A stretch of DNA of 64,000 nucleotides from Paenibacillus zeirhizosphaerae. Lineage in GTDB: Bacteria > Bacillota > Bacilli > Paenibacillales > Paenibacillaceae. Shown here one piece after another: positions 1 through 9,228 of the stretch. Every line of letters begins with the position of its first letter. Within the stretch, counting starts at the first letter, position 1. Location of the stretch: assembly GCF_030705605.1 (NCBI RefSeq), contig NZ_JAPCKK010000018.1, forward strand, positions 62,001 to 126,000, given 5' to 3'. Both the position numbers and the translations under genes were made by a program. The notes beneath the pieces were generated by a model that worked only from the letters and a program-made list of their open reading frames with translations, ran no database searches and was not told the DNA's origin.

Positions 1-2365
1 CGTTAAGCTCTTTATTTAAAGCATTAAATGAGAGTCTTTCCTTGGCTTGAGATTCTTCTGTCTCACTATTTTTTTGTTTTGTGTTCATTATAATATTACA
101 GGTATATCCAACGGTCAGTGCAAAAAGCTCCAAGAACTTTGGATCTGACTTTTTATTTTGATGAAAAAATTGCTTTAAATTTTTCACGGCTTCTTTTTTA
201 TGTTCCTCACTGTTAGACCAAAGCAATTGTGCATATATTTTGTTAACTTCAAAGTCATCACGAAACGCATTGTAATTGTCCTTGAACACATTTATAGCTG
301 CTTCGGGATCTAGTCTGTCGTTGCTAAGATAGCTCGTCAAGTTGATAATAGCAGCCCTTTTAACGGACTTTGGACATTTTTTTTCATTGAGTAAACGCTT
401 ATATTTTTCAGTTGTTTCTTTTTCATTCCCAACATTTCTGCTCTTATTTGCTTCATTTAGCATCGCATCATAAATACTACCTTTAACATCTGTTCCACCT
501 ATACTATCTAAACGATTCTTTACGGTATCTCTGAAACCCGGAGGACGGTTTTGGTAATTAGTTAGCATCATATTCAGCAATTCTTTCGAGTAAACCCTAC
601 AATACATCTCATCGTATATTTCTATAACTCTTTGATTTGTAAGTTCTTCAACCGCCGCTGGAATCAGTTCATTCTGAGATGTGTCGTCCTTCATTAACAA
701 ATACTCTAAGACACTATTTCTAAAAATCATGTCACTCTCATTAGCTATTTGGGATATACAAACGAAAGCATCTTGAGCTTTTTCTGAAAGATGTTCATAG
801 ATTTTTCCGTAGAGAAATTTCTGAGCATTTTCACTAGTACCCAAATTTTTAAGCAAGCTATCTGAATAGTCCCGTTGAGCAAATAAATGAGCAAACTGAT
901 AAATAAATATAGGGCGCCCTGATGTCGCATCATGGATTTTATCACTTACGTTTAGTGTACTTGTTAAGAGTTTGTCAATTCGGCTAAGATGCTCTGGGTA
1001 TTCATTTTTTATTACAGATTTCAAGAAATCCATTGTAGCAGCTTGACTGTTAAATTCGGTGGTAGAAATATTCTTCCCAATAGACAATCTTTTGTTACGT
1101 GTAGTTATTACTACTTTATGATTCAATAAATTCAAATCACCTATAAATAAATTTATTTTCTCCTTTTCACGATCATCAAAAGTTTCGTAATCATCAATTA
1201 CAATCAACACTTTACCGTTATTGAATTTTTTTATCTTATCCTCAAATGTCCTTAAATCACTTTCTTCAGCATTTATAGTTCTTTCGTCAAATATTACATT
1301 CATAATGCCACTAATAATTTCTTTGTACGTTCTTATATTAGTTATTTCTTGAATATATCCCGATTTTGTATCATACTTCCGATCTTTAGCTGTCATAAAA
1401 ATTATATAAGAAAAAAATCTTTGAGAATTGTTATAAAAATCATTACATATGCTTTGAATACAGGCGGTCTTCCCTACACCACCATGACCCCATATTGTTG
1501 CAGAGACTGATGAACTGTCTCTTGTTAAAAAATCAACAACTGTTTTTTTTACGGTCATATCAATGAATTGTGTATAGTTTTTTTCAAAATAATTCATAAT
1601 GGTTCCATTCCCACTTATTCTTCGATGTTCCCCATCCTCGCTTATCATTACCAATTCTGGGAAATGAACATTAAAATTCTCTGTATCAAATAACCTACAA
1701 AATTTTACACCGCCAGATAATTTTTCGAATAATGAACTAAATACATAAACACCATTACCTTTTTGAGTTAAATAAATAAAAGGAGATATTTTATAGTATG
1801 TACCCTCAATACATATAAAGACTCGTTCTATTACATTGTTCTCTTCCCCAATAAGTTCTTTTGGACAAGACCATTTAGCAGGCAATCCACCGTCCTGTAA
1901 TGATAATCGAATCCCTTTATAGCTATGTTCCGATTCACTCTCAACCAAAATCACATCAGAGGGTTGTTTCAGAATGTAAACAAAGTCATATAACTCTAAA
2001 AACATCTGATCTAACTCATTCTCAATATTTTCTACCTTGTCGCTATGAGTATACCCATGGCCTATGGCTTTATTTCTTACATTTGGGTACTTGTCTAGAA
2101 TTTTTTTAGCGCTTTTGTGGATTTCGCTATTAATATCAAGAATCCTTATGGCCTCAACCACTTGCCCGATACTAATTCTATCTAGATTAGCAATTATTCT
2201 TTCGCGATTATTTAAATCAATTTCGTTTATGTTTTTATTCCATAAATACCCAAAAATCAAAAACAATGAATACTCTATTCTTTCCCTTAATAAAGTGAGT
2301 TTTTCAATGGTACCAGATTCGCTCACATCAATGTTCCGGTTAAGTTTATTAATTATATAATCCAT
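1..2365 (-). CDS. HEPN-like / STAND (NB-ARC type) NTPase, C-terminus beyond window
   Basis: Open frame of 788 codons that leaves the window at base 1, so the C-terminus is missing. The start ATG at 2365 has GGAGG five bases upstream. Seen: residues 1-130 are helical and carry RNKAIGH (R97, H103), the Rx4-6H signature of HEPN ribonuclease-like domains; residues 290-300 hold a P-loop (GHGGVGKT), residues 386-392 a Walker B (VLIVIDD), and about 418-423 a sensor strand ending TTR, as in NB-ARC/STAND ATPases. The part after about 600 looks like helical repeats. Known: STAND ATPases sense phage or host signals through C-terminal repeats and activate N-terminal effectors; HEPN effectors cut RNA. Inference: an abortive-infection type defence protein. 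Base composition is far more AT-rich than the genes from 3365 on, which suggests transfer. Function is not proven; a regulator of the AfsR/MalT sort is the alternative, but there is no DNA-binding domain in what is visible. Confidence 0.8.
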   Translation of the reverse strand, partial: MDYIINKLNRNIDVSESGTIEKLTLLRERIEYSLFLIFGYLWNKNINEIDLNNRERIIANLDRISIGQVVEAIRILDINSEIHKSAKKILDKYPNVRNKAIGHGYTHSDKVENIENELDQMFLELYDFVYILKQPSDVILVESESEHSYKGIRLSLQDGGLPAKWSCPKELIGEENNVIERVFICIEGTYYKISPFIYLTQKGNGVYVFSSLFEKLSGGVKFCRLFDTENFNVHFPELVMISEDGEHRRISGNGTIMNYFEKNYTQFIDMTVKKTVVDFLTRDSSSVSATIWGHGGVGKTACIQSICNDFYNNSQRFFSYIIFMTAKDRKYDTKSGYIQEITNIRTYKEIISGIMNVIFDERTINAEESDLRTFEDKIKKFNNGKVLIVIDDYETFDDREKEKINLFIGDLNLLNHKVVITTRNKRLSIGKNISTTEFNSQAATMDFLKSVIKNEYPEHLSRIDKLLTSTLNVSDKIHDATSGRPIFIYQFAHLFAQRDYSDSLLKNLGTSENAQKFLYGKIYEHLSEKAQDAFVCISQIANESDMIFRNSVLEYLLMKDDTSQNELIPAAVEELTNQRVIEIYDEMYCRVYSKELLNMMLTNYQNRPPGFRDTVKNRLDSIGGTDVKGSIYDAMLNEANKSRNVGNEKETTEKYKRLLNEKKCPKSVKRAAIINLTSYLSNDRLDPEAAINVFKDNYNAFRDDFEVNKIYAQLLWSNSEEHKKEAVKNLKQFFHQNKKSDPKFLELFALTVGYTCNIIMNTKQKNSETEESQAKERLSFNALNKELN

Positions 2366-3292
2366 ATACTCCTCCAGTTTATGATATATACCGCAGCGCT
2401 AAAACGTAGATTTTTCGGCTTATAATCTCATTCAGTAATAATGTATTCAGTTAAAAATAGGGCTTCACACATCTCGTTTTCTGTTTAATACAAATTGTGA
2501 GGAAAAACTTTAGATACATACTTACATGAGAAAAATTACACAATCTGTAAAATCCTAGCTTGAATATATTGTACCTGAGGGACCAACCTATAAAGTTCCT
2601 TTATGAAATCCATCTTGCATACATCGGCTTCTGTGGAGACGGTTCAATCAACTCTCACTATTATTCTGGTACATATTTCAAGCAAATTTTGTAATTGCAA
2701 TAAAATGTATCTATCCGCTCACTCGAAGTCGCAGTGCTGATACGTTTCGGGTGGACTTTCCTACAACTTTGATACTGTTCAGCACCGTCCAAATTTTCTA
2801 TCCAGAACTATTGTCTGCTTGGTATGGACCAAACCTCCTCCCGTTCCTCAGGCTCCGTATCTACACTCGTGCACCGATCATTTTTCATCAAGTAGAGTGG
2901 ATTAATCTTCATCTCACTTGCCTCCCTAGTATATCAGTCATTCAAAAAATAGGAAATCCAATCCCACAAAAAAAAGGGCCTTAAGAAGGAAATTTCTCTT
3001 AAACCCTGATTCTTTCGACGCATATGTTGTTTCACCGTTTAACTTTAAATTTTTCATTTTAATAAATCCCTTTCCGTTACTTATTCAGTCTCTCTGTTTA
3101 TACAACACCTCAGTAAATATGATGATTTTGAACAACGGCAGAATTACCATGCGGCGCCTCGTATTCTCACAAAAAAGTTCTACCACACCTGAATCAATGT
3201 TGCTGCTTTCATGAACGTGTGAATTCTGAACCTATGAATGTCATTGATAGGCTTTATATACGAATACGGATCAACCAATCTATAGTTCAAAG
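2366..3292. other. Gene-poor interval with possible gene remnant
   Basis: No convincing gene. The only point of note is a 34-codon minus-strand frame at 2912-2808 behind a good ribosome binding site (GGAGG nine bases before ATG) that ends in TAG and could be read on for about 50 more codons in the same frame, which may be a decayed small gene. I recognise no family in it. Confidence 0.4.
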
Positions 3293-3326
3293 AAAGGACA
3301 GAACGAGGATACCTCGTCTGTCCTTT
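3293..3326 (-). terminator. Hairpin after the SDR gene
   Basis: A 15-16 bp stem with a three-base loop (one bulged A) lies 39 bases past the stop codon of the oxidoreductase gene at 3365. The T-run that should follow on the minus strand is short, so termination strength is uncertain. Confidence 0.6.
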
Positions 3327-3364
3327 CAACGGCCCAACTTTATCAATTATACAAACACAAACCA

Positions 3365-4255
3365 TCAGCTGCTAAAGTACGCTTCACTGTCGATATCCGG
3401 AATGAGCTTTGGCTGGACGGGACGCACCCTGAAGCGTTCCTGGGTCAGAGTGCTTGAGGTCGGATTGTCCATCGTAACAAAGTGCGCCAGCCAACCAAAG
3501 TGATCGGCGGCCTCCTCAGGGGACTTGCTGACGACAGGCACATTAAGGCGCCGGCCGATTACGGCAGCGATGTCGCAAAGCGGCACACCCTCATCGCCGA
3601 TCGCATGCAGTCTGGTACCGGCAGGTGCAGACTCAAGCGCCAGCCGATAGAGAAGCGCCGCATCTAGCCGATGCACAGCAGGCCAACGGTTAGCTCCATC
3701 ACCTACATAAGCGGAGACACCCGTTCTGCGGGCGATATCGATTAAAGCTGGTACTAAGCCCCGGTCACCATCACCATGCACCGATGCCGGAAGCCGCACC
3801 ACCGAAGCCCGAACTCCGTGCGAAGCCATAGTTAACGCCGTCTCTTCCGATGCGATGCGGGCGGCTGAATTGGGGTCGGGTTTATCATTTTCGGTTCCGA
3901 GACGGCCCGGGGTAAGGAGAGCAGTTACTGAAGTAACTACTAAAGGCCGATCAGAACCGGCCAATGCCTCCCCGAGCACCTTGACAACTTGACTATCTTT
4001 TTTGTTGGCACCCGCATAATCCGAGAAATCATGAACGAAAGCAGCATGGATCACGCCATCTGCAGCGGCTGCTCCGCTGCGCAGACTGTCGAGATCGTCA
4101 AGAGATCCGCGATGTACTGCTGCTCCAGCCGCGGTGAGCGCTGCTGCTGCCACTTCCGAGCGGGCGAGGCCTACCACCTCATGCCCCGCTCCGATCAATT
4201 CCCGCACGATAGCGGACCCGATAAAGCCAGTTGCCCCTGTAACAAAAACACGCAT
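3365..4255 (-). CDS. NAD(P)-dependent extended SDR oxidoreductase
   Basis: 296 residues. The N-terminus shows the Rossmann nucleotide-binding motif of extended short-chain dehydrogenases (GATGFIG, residues 7-13), followed by the D-D-L and V-I-H-A-A-F elements typical of the 3-beta-hydroxysteroid dehydrogenase / nucleotide-sugar epimerase-like group. Such proteins are soluble NAD(P)H oxidoreductases; the substrate cannot be read from sequence. The expected YxxxK catalytic pair is not evident, which is common in this atypical SDR subgroup. AGGAGG precedes the ATG. It lies downstream of, and on the same strand as, an AraC-family regulator 313 bases away, a pairing that suggests regulation by it (inference). 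Confidence 0.85.
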   Translation of the reverse strand: MRVFVTGATGFIGSAIVRELIGAGHEVVGLARSEVAAAALTAAGAAVHRGSLDDLDSLRSGAAAADGVIHAAFVHDFSDYAGANKKDSQVVKVLGEALAGSDRPLVVTSVTALLTPGRLGTENDKPDPNSAARIASEETALTMASHGVRASVVRLPASVHGDGDRGLVPALIDIARRTGVSAYVGDGANRWPAVHRLDAALLYRLALESAPAGTRLHAIGDEGVPLCDIAAVIGRRLNVPVVSKSPEEAADHFGWLAHFVTMDNPTSSTLTQERFRVRPVQPKLIPDIDSEAYFSS

Positions 4256-4568
4256 AATGAATTCCTCCTACACATTAAGTAGTAAAGCCATAAACATATT
4301 TTAGACCAAGCATCGTCAGGATGTTTGCCTGTTCCACGCTGCTTCTTGCCTGATCCACCGGAAAACAGTACAACCTCAGATCAACATAAATAGCTCTGAA
4401 CTACTCATGTCCAATACAACAGGTTCTCGGGTTTGGAAGAAAAAGAAAACCCGCTAGCCTTATGGCTGCGAGTATAAAGGAAATCGTAGCGTATACACTT
4501 CAGCCGGACAAGTCTGACGCGATGGAGATCGAAACGGTGAAAGCCGAAGCTTCATGCCAACAGTTTAA
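4256..4568. other. Intergenic stretch with a short possible oxidoreductase remnant
   Basis: A plus-strand frame of 36 codons (4462-4572, beginning MAASIKEIVAYTLQPDK) faintly resembles the N-terminus of zinc-type alcohol dehydrogenase-like proteins, but it has no good ribosome binding site and ends abruptly across the 3' end of the AraC gene. It is more likely a remnant than a gene. Confidence 0.3.
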
Positions 4569-5528
4569 TTAGTCCAGCATTTGTGTCTGTTGACGCCATC
4601 TGGCGATATCTTTGCTTGGCGGACTGCCAAAAAAGCGGCTGTAATCGCGGCTAAATTGAGAGGTGCTCACATACCCCACCAGCCGGCATGCCGTGGTTGC
4701 ATCCATTGAAGCGGATAACATCAGACGCCTTGCTTCATGAAGACGCAGCGCTTTTTGGTACTGCAGCGGGCTCATCGAAGTAACTGACTTAAAATACTCG
4801 TTAAATGAGGACACACTCAAATGCACCAAATCAGCCAAGTCCGCGACCTTCATCTGCTGGGCAAAGTTGCTGCGGAGCCAGGCAATCGCCTTTGCAACCC
4901 GCTGCACGCCCGAATCAGCAAAACCGATTTCAGCGGCATGAACGCCTATAGGACTTCGCAGGACACGTATCAATATTTCATCCACCACGAGCGGAGCAAC
5001 CAATTCGGTGTCGCCAGGATCGGATAAACACTCCACCAGCCTACTCACCGCACTTATAACGCTCAGGTCAGCGTTCGTGACATAACCCGCGCTCCGCTGA
5101 CGAATGGGAGGCAACCCGTGAGGATACACTTTCAGGACCAGCTCGGCGATCCTTTGCGGGTTGAGATCCAGCCTGACACCGAGAACCGGTTCGGAAGGAC
5201 TGGCAAGCGTCATCTGGGCAGCAACCGGGAGGGCAACAGGGACAATAAACATCTGCCCACCACCGAAAGAATAGACCTCATTCCCTACCGTAACGGCCTT
5301 TGTTCCTTGTGCAGCGATCCATAAAGAGGGCAGCTCAATGGTATGCACGTAGTCTGCGTCTATTTGTGAGTGGCGAGCGAGGAGCAAACCAGGGACAGGT
5401 TGGACAATAGCACCGTCATGTGGGACACGGGTGTAAATCTGACGTGCCAGTTGGGCCGTTTCTGCAGCAAGCATACTCTTGACATTACCCGACGTCTGTG
5501 GAACCGCATGTTCATCTAGCATCCTCAT
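4569..5528 (-). CDS. AraC-family transcriptional regulator
   Basis: 319 residues. Residues about 25-180 form the AraC_N-type cupin dimerisation/ligand domain (LLLARHSQIDADYVHTIELP...), and residues 215-310 hold two helix-turn-helix units ending in the signature SQFSRDYSRFFGSPPSKD. It would act as a cytosolic DNA-binding activator responding to an unknown ligand. AGGAG is only three bases from the first ATG and nine from the one two codons later (5522), so the second ATG is a possible start. The gene next downstream is an SDR oxidoreductase, a very common partner of this AraC subgroup, which suggests that it is the target. Confidence 0.88.
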   Translation of the reverse strand: MRMLDEHAVPQTSGNVKSMLAAETAQLARQIYTRVPHDGAIVQPVPGLLLARHSQIDADYVHTIELPSLWIAAQGTKAVTVGNEVYSFGGGQMFIVPVALPVAAQMTLASPSEPVLGVRLDLNPQRIAELVLKVYPHGLPPIRQRSAGYVTNADLSVISAVSRLVECLSDPGDTELVAPLVVDEILIRVLRSPIGVHAAEIGFADSGVQRVAKAIAWLRSNFAQQMKVADLADLVHLSVSSFNEYFKSVTSMSPLQYQKALRLHEARRLMLSASMDATTACRLVGYVSTSQFSRDYSRFFGSPPSKDIARWRQQTQMLD

Positions 5529-5670
5529 CGTCTCCTAAACAGCTCCTTGTTTCAATTGCGAAAAGTATACAAACAATTACGACAAGCGTCAAACTGCTCT
5601 CAACCATATCCTAACGTTCTATTAAACACATAATTAACTTTTCATTTGAATTCTGTTGATACTTATAGTG

Positions 5671-5712
5671 AAAAAAAGCAGGAACGCAGCCGTCATTCAC
5701 GGACTGCGTTCC
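5671..5712 (-). terminator. Intrinsic terminator
   Basis: A GC-rich hairpin (arms GGAACGCAG / CTGCGTTCC with further pairing inside) is followed on the minus strand by seven T. It lies 25 bases past the true stop codon of the decayed secreted-protein gene (5737), which supports that longer, frameshifted reading frame as the original gene. Confidence 0.88.
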
Positions 5713-5736
5713 CTTTGAAAATCACAAGCTTCCAGC

Positions 5737-6193
5737 TTATTTTTTTGGAAGTTTGACACCATCCACATTAAACAGCAATTCGGATTTCCCATTCTCAATG
5801 GTATAGATGGGTGTAGCGCTCCTTCTCTGCTGCAAAAAGACTGCTTGGCTCACTGGCTTGCGGCGAGCTTTGCTTCATACCATCTACAACGTTCCCATTT
5901 GCATCCGTAAAATATTTGACAAACTCTTTCCCGTTCTGGATGGCAATGCTGGCTGTGCCATCCTCGGCCGAAGTAGCTGCACCTTTGTGGCGCGGGGACA
6001 CCGTATCCCGCCACTCCTCAAAAACACTTACAAGCTTGCCATCCGGGCTAAATACTGTTCTTTTCATATACTCTACACTGGCAGCTTCAATTCCCGTACC
6101 ACCGGACTGGACCGAAGCTGCGACTTCCTTGGAAGCGGCAGCCTCTGCAGAACCTGTCAAAAATGCGGCAGAGGCAGAAACGGCAACGACCAA
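5737..6193 (-). pseudogene. Secreted hypothetical protein, frameshifted and N-terminally truncated
   Basis: The main frame runs from TTG 6193 and stops at 5795 (132 codons). The hydrophobic stretch VVAVSASAAFLTGSAEA is a signal-peptide core and cleavage region without the usual basic N-terminus, and an in-frame TGA lies just upstream, so the first codons appear lost. Near 5815 the sense continues in another frame (SATPIYTIENGKSELLF ... VKLPKK) to a TAA at 5737, close to a clean terminator, so a single-base indel has broken the 3' end. The remaining coding part contains an SPDGKLVSVFEEW segment and no family I recognise. The broken 5' end abuts the stop codon of the GNAT gene at 6200, so a deletion that joined the two is likely. 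Confidence 0.65.
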
Positions 6194-6199
6194 TATCCC

Positions 6200-7042
6200 T
6201 CATTCATAAAAAAAATGATAGGTTATAAGACGTCCAACCGCATGATAACCAATGCTCTCGTAAAGATTGGTAGAAATATGATTATCCGAATCTGCATGTA
6301 AGATGCAATACCTGTAACCTTTTAGTAAAAGTTGCTTACTTAATTCTGAAACGCAAGCACTAGCGTACCCTTTGCTTCGATAAGGCTTTGGCGTATAAAC
6401 CATACTAATAATTGCACAGTTCGGTGTTTCTCTAACCTTCTTTGCCACACACACAATTTCCCCATCATGCCATACAAATAAATCTTCATTTAAGATTGAT
6501 AGGTTTGCTTTCTTTCGAGCAACCTCAAAACTAATTTTTTGCCCTGTCTCTTCAAAAAATTTATAGATTATCTCTGATATGTTATCCTCCTCTTCAATCA
6601 CAGCTTTTTTAAGCGTCCCGGGGATTGATTTTCGCTCAACAATACCATTGGTTGCATAAATGATCTGATCCACACGAACCACAGAGGACTGCCCGGTGCA
6701 TGTTGTCCATTGTTTCGAGAAATAAGTCGATAATTCATAATCTGCCGTTACTCTCTTAATTTTCATGTTATTGGTCGACATATAATTAATTATCAGATCA
6801 ATAGCGTCTACTTCTGATCCATATCCTATAATTGCGGTATGTGATCCTCTCATTGTAAATGTCAGGATTACCTCATTTTTCTCTTTAACAAGAAGCATAC
6901 AGGGTACCTGACTGTCACTTGTATTCCCAATTACTGCTCGCAAAACCCCAATCGTTAAATTATTCTCTATTTCGGATTTAATTAGAAATTGTTCAGCCTC
7001 CGCATAAAACTCCTTAGCATCTGCATAATGAAATAATTCCAC
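6200..7042 (-). CDS. GNAT family N-acetyltransferase
   Basis: 280 residues from the preferred GTG at 7042, which has GGAGGGG five bases upstream; an in-frame TTG at 7126 gives 28 more residues but lacks a site. The C-terminal half is a GNAT fold with the acetyl-CoA pyrophosphate loop YRSKGYAS and the beta-5/alpha-4 tail NLYESIGY. The N-terminal half resembles the fused, degenerate second GNAT-like domain seen in many Bacillus and Paenibacillus acetyltransferases. It probably transfers acetyl from acetyl-CoA to an amine; the acceptor is unknown. It lies on the same strand downstream of the DUF1835 pseudogene, separated by 89 bases. Confidence 0.85.
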   Translation of the reverse strand: MELFHYADAKEFYAEAEQFLIKSEIENNLTIGVLRAVIGNTSDSQVPCMLLVKEKNEVILTFTMRGSHTAIIGYGSEVDAIDLIINYMSTNNMKIKRVTADYELSTYFSKQWTTCTGQSSVVRVDQIIYATNGIVERKSIPGTLKKAVIEEEDNISEIIYKFFEETGQKISFEVARKKANLSILNEDLFVWHDGEIVCVAKKVRETPNCAIISMVYTPKPYRSKGYASACVSELSKQLLLKGYRYCILHADSDNHISTNLYESIGYHAVGRLITYHFFYE

Positions 7043-7131
7043 CTCTTCCCCTCCAGCTAACTTCAAAATCATTAAGAATATAGCTCGCCGCCTGCAATCC
7101 CGCCTTCCTTCCAAAGGCTCTATCAATTTTG

Positions 7132-8217
7132 TTAAATTTCAAGACGGAACGGACCTTCCGAAATGTCCCGTTTGCGTCTGACACTGTAAAATCTCATTGC
7201 TGCCGGGATGCCCTTGATCTCCAGCACACCACTATAAATCAGCTCTCTTAACCGGTATTCAAAATAAGAGTCTCCGACATATTGATCACACCAGCCGAGC
7301 GCTTCTCCGATGACCCGAGCTGATTTTAGGAAACCATTATTGCCCGCCGGAGGGGTGATACCGTCCAGCTTCTCCAATAGATACGAATCATAATAATCAG
7401 CCGATACCTCAACTACGGCATCGTTCTGCCAAATGCGCAGCACTCCGTCCTGCTCACAAATCACCTGCCATTCCTGTACAAAATGCATCATCTCGACGTC
7501 GTTCAGGCAGTTACTTTCATCCATGCGCATAAGTGCTTCCTGAAGGTTCTTAGCCGAAACTTCTCCCGAATACCGATAGGTGATAGATGCATCCGGACGA
7601 TTATACAGCGCTTCACAGACTGCACAAGCATCGTATACTGCCACCGTATTGCGCTTATCGCGCAGCAAATACATGGCGTGTCTCATGCCTGCCTGCTCGA
7701 AAACATTGCTGCTGGTCCATACCACTATTTTTGCCTGTTCGGGAATCTGCTCTATTGTGTGAACCAGCTCATCGTATTCTTCTTCAAAATCGGTACAGTC
7801 TTCATAAGCATCTGTAATATTGTCGCGAAACCAGTCATTCCGCGCTTTTCTTCCTGCAGACGTGTCCAAGGCGCAGAGTGGACCGATGGCATAATTCTCA
7901 CGCAGAATAATCATTTTATGCGTTTCTGACCAGCCAAGCCCTTTCAAGACCATCTTCATACTTCCGGCAAAGGAATCCCCGCAGACGATATGTACGTGGG
8001 CACAGGACGGAACGGGATCTCAGGAAACTTTTTTCCCTTGAAGCCCTATCAAGCTATCATAAAGCTCAATTAAACCGGCAGCAAATGCTTCGGGCGATTC
8101 TCCCTGCTCTTTCAGTATCTTGATTTCAGCTAATATCATCCTCAAATATGACCGTATGTCCTCCTCTCCCAGATAATCAACAGCTTGTCTGATTGCAAGC
8201 ATATCCTTCATACTCAT
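7132..8217 (-). pseudogene. DUF1835/DUF3658 protein gene interrupted by one in-frame TGA
   Basis: Two frames, 8217-8020 (65 residues) and 7959-7132 (275 residues from an internal ATG), lie in the same phase. The codons between them read DPVPSCAHVHIVCGDSFAGS, which includes the HIVxGDSxAG motif that normally opens the DUF1835 domain, but offer no ATG, GTG or TTG start. The only break in 361 codons is the TGA at 8022-8020. So the original protein most likely had a helical N-terminal extension, then DUF1835, then a C-terminal DUF3658-like part. The first ATG overlaps the stop codon of the upstream LysR gene (TAATG), which implies coupled translation. A start at the ATG at 7959 would lose the conserved motif. 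Function of the family is unknown. Confidence 0.75.
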
Positions 8218-9101
8218 TAGATCACACTCCTAACTTCTTCAAAATATTCCAAAACGACCTCACGGAATTCTAGGGCAGCCCGTGATATGTAGCGGCTTTT
8301 GTGCCGCAACAAAGCAATCTCCCGTACCAGCTCGTGTTCCTCTACTCGAAGGTACTGAATCTGTTCCCGTGCATTCATTGCCGAGGCGGGCATAAAAGCG
8401 ATGCCTATTCCAGCTTCCACAAAAGCGCTCAGTCTGGCAGGCTCATTCCCCTCGTACACATATTTGGGTACAAATCCTGCCGATTCGAATACAGAGTCCA
8501 CCAGATCGCGAGTGTGGTAACCCTTCTTAACACCGACAAATGATTCATCTTTCAGTTCTGCCAGGGATACGCTGCTTCGGTCTGACAGTCGATGCCCCTT
8601 GGGAACGGCCACAAGGATAGGATCGCTGAACACGATTTGACATTCAATGTCATCTCCTTGTATTGGAGGTGAGGACAAGCCAAAATCCACCTCTCCGCGC
8701 TGAAGAAGTGTAAGCATTTCCTGCGTGGTCAGCATTTGCACGTGAAATTGGGTATGCGGATGCTTTTTCCGAAACTTGCTCAGGATATTGGGCAGCGTGC
8801 TAGCGTTGGTCACCGCCAATTCAATGGTGCCATGCTCCGGGCTGGATAAATCGTGAATCTCCTGCTTGCCCTGTTCCAATTCAAACAAAGCCCTTTCCGC
8901 CCTGCGCAGAAAACTGTGTCCAAACTCGTTCAATCGCAGCTTTCTCCCTGTTCGATCAAATAGAGGAACCCCTATATCCTCCTCCAGGCGTTGAATCGTT
9001 TTGCTGAGTGACGATTGTGTTACATGCAGACTTCGCGCAGCTTCGGTCATATGCTGCAAGCGGGCTACCGTGAGAAAATATTGCAGTTGCAGAAGCTCCA
9101 T
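8217..9101 (-). CDS. LysR-family transcriptional regulator
   Basis: 294 residues from ATG 9101, which has GGAGGGG five bases upstream; an ATG six codons earlier lacks a site. Residues 1-60 are the winged helix-turn-helix (LQYFLTVARLQHMTEAARSL), residues 90-290 the periplasmic-binding-protein-like effector domain. It probably controls the divergent MFS efflux gene at 9229, since only 127 bases separate the two starts and LysR proteins usually regulate the divergent neighbour. The inducer is not predictable. Its stop codon overlaps the start of the DUF1835 gene by one base. Confidence 0.92.
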   Translation of the reverse strand: MELLQLQYFLTVARLQHMTEAARSLHVTQSSLSKTIQRLEEDIGVPLFDRTGRKLRLNEFGHSFLRRAERALFELEQGKQEIHDLSSPEHGTIELAVTNASTLPNILSKFRKKHPHTQFHVQMLTTQEMLTLLQRGEVDFGLSSPPIQGDDIECQIVFSDPILVAVPKGHRLSDRSSVSLAELKDESFVGVKKGYHTRDLVDSVFESAGFVPKYVYEGNEPARLSAFVEAGIGIAFMPASAMNAREQIQYLRVEEHELVREIALLRHKSRYISRAALEFREVVLEYFEEVRSVI

Positions 9102-9228
9102 TGCGCCCCCTCCGTTCATCCCTTATTCACTTATTCCTTCCAGTCAATGAAATCATAGCACAAAATGCGTTGGAATAAATAATCGGGGTCAAGTACGATA
9201 TCATCAAAACGTGTTGGAGGGGACAAAA

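Noticed and set aside
3180..3365. 61-residue frame downstream of the SDR gene
   Set aside because: Passes through the terminator hairpin and has no ribosome binding site.
5807..6301. 164-residue plus-strand frame
   Set aside because: Antisense to the decayed secreted-protein gene and GNAT 3' end; codon pattern fits the minus strand.
8020..8022. TGA as selenocysteine codon
   Set aside because: No SECIS-like hairpin directly downstream is evident, no redox motif surrounds it, and DUF1835 is not a known selenoprotein family.
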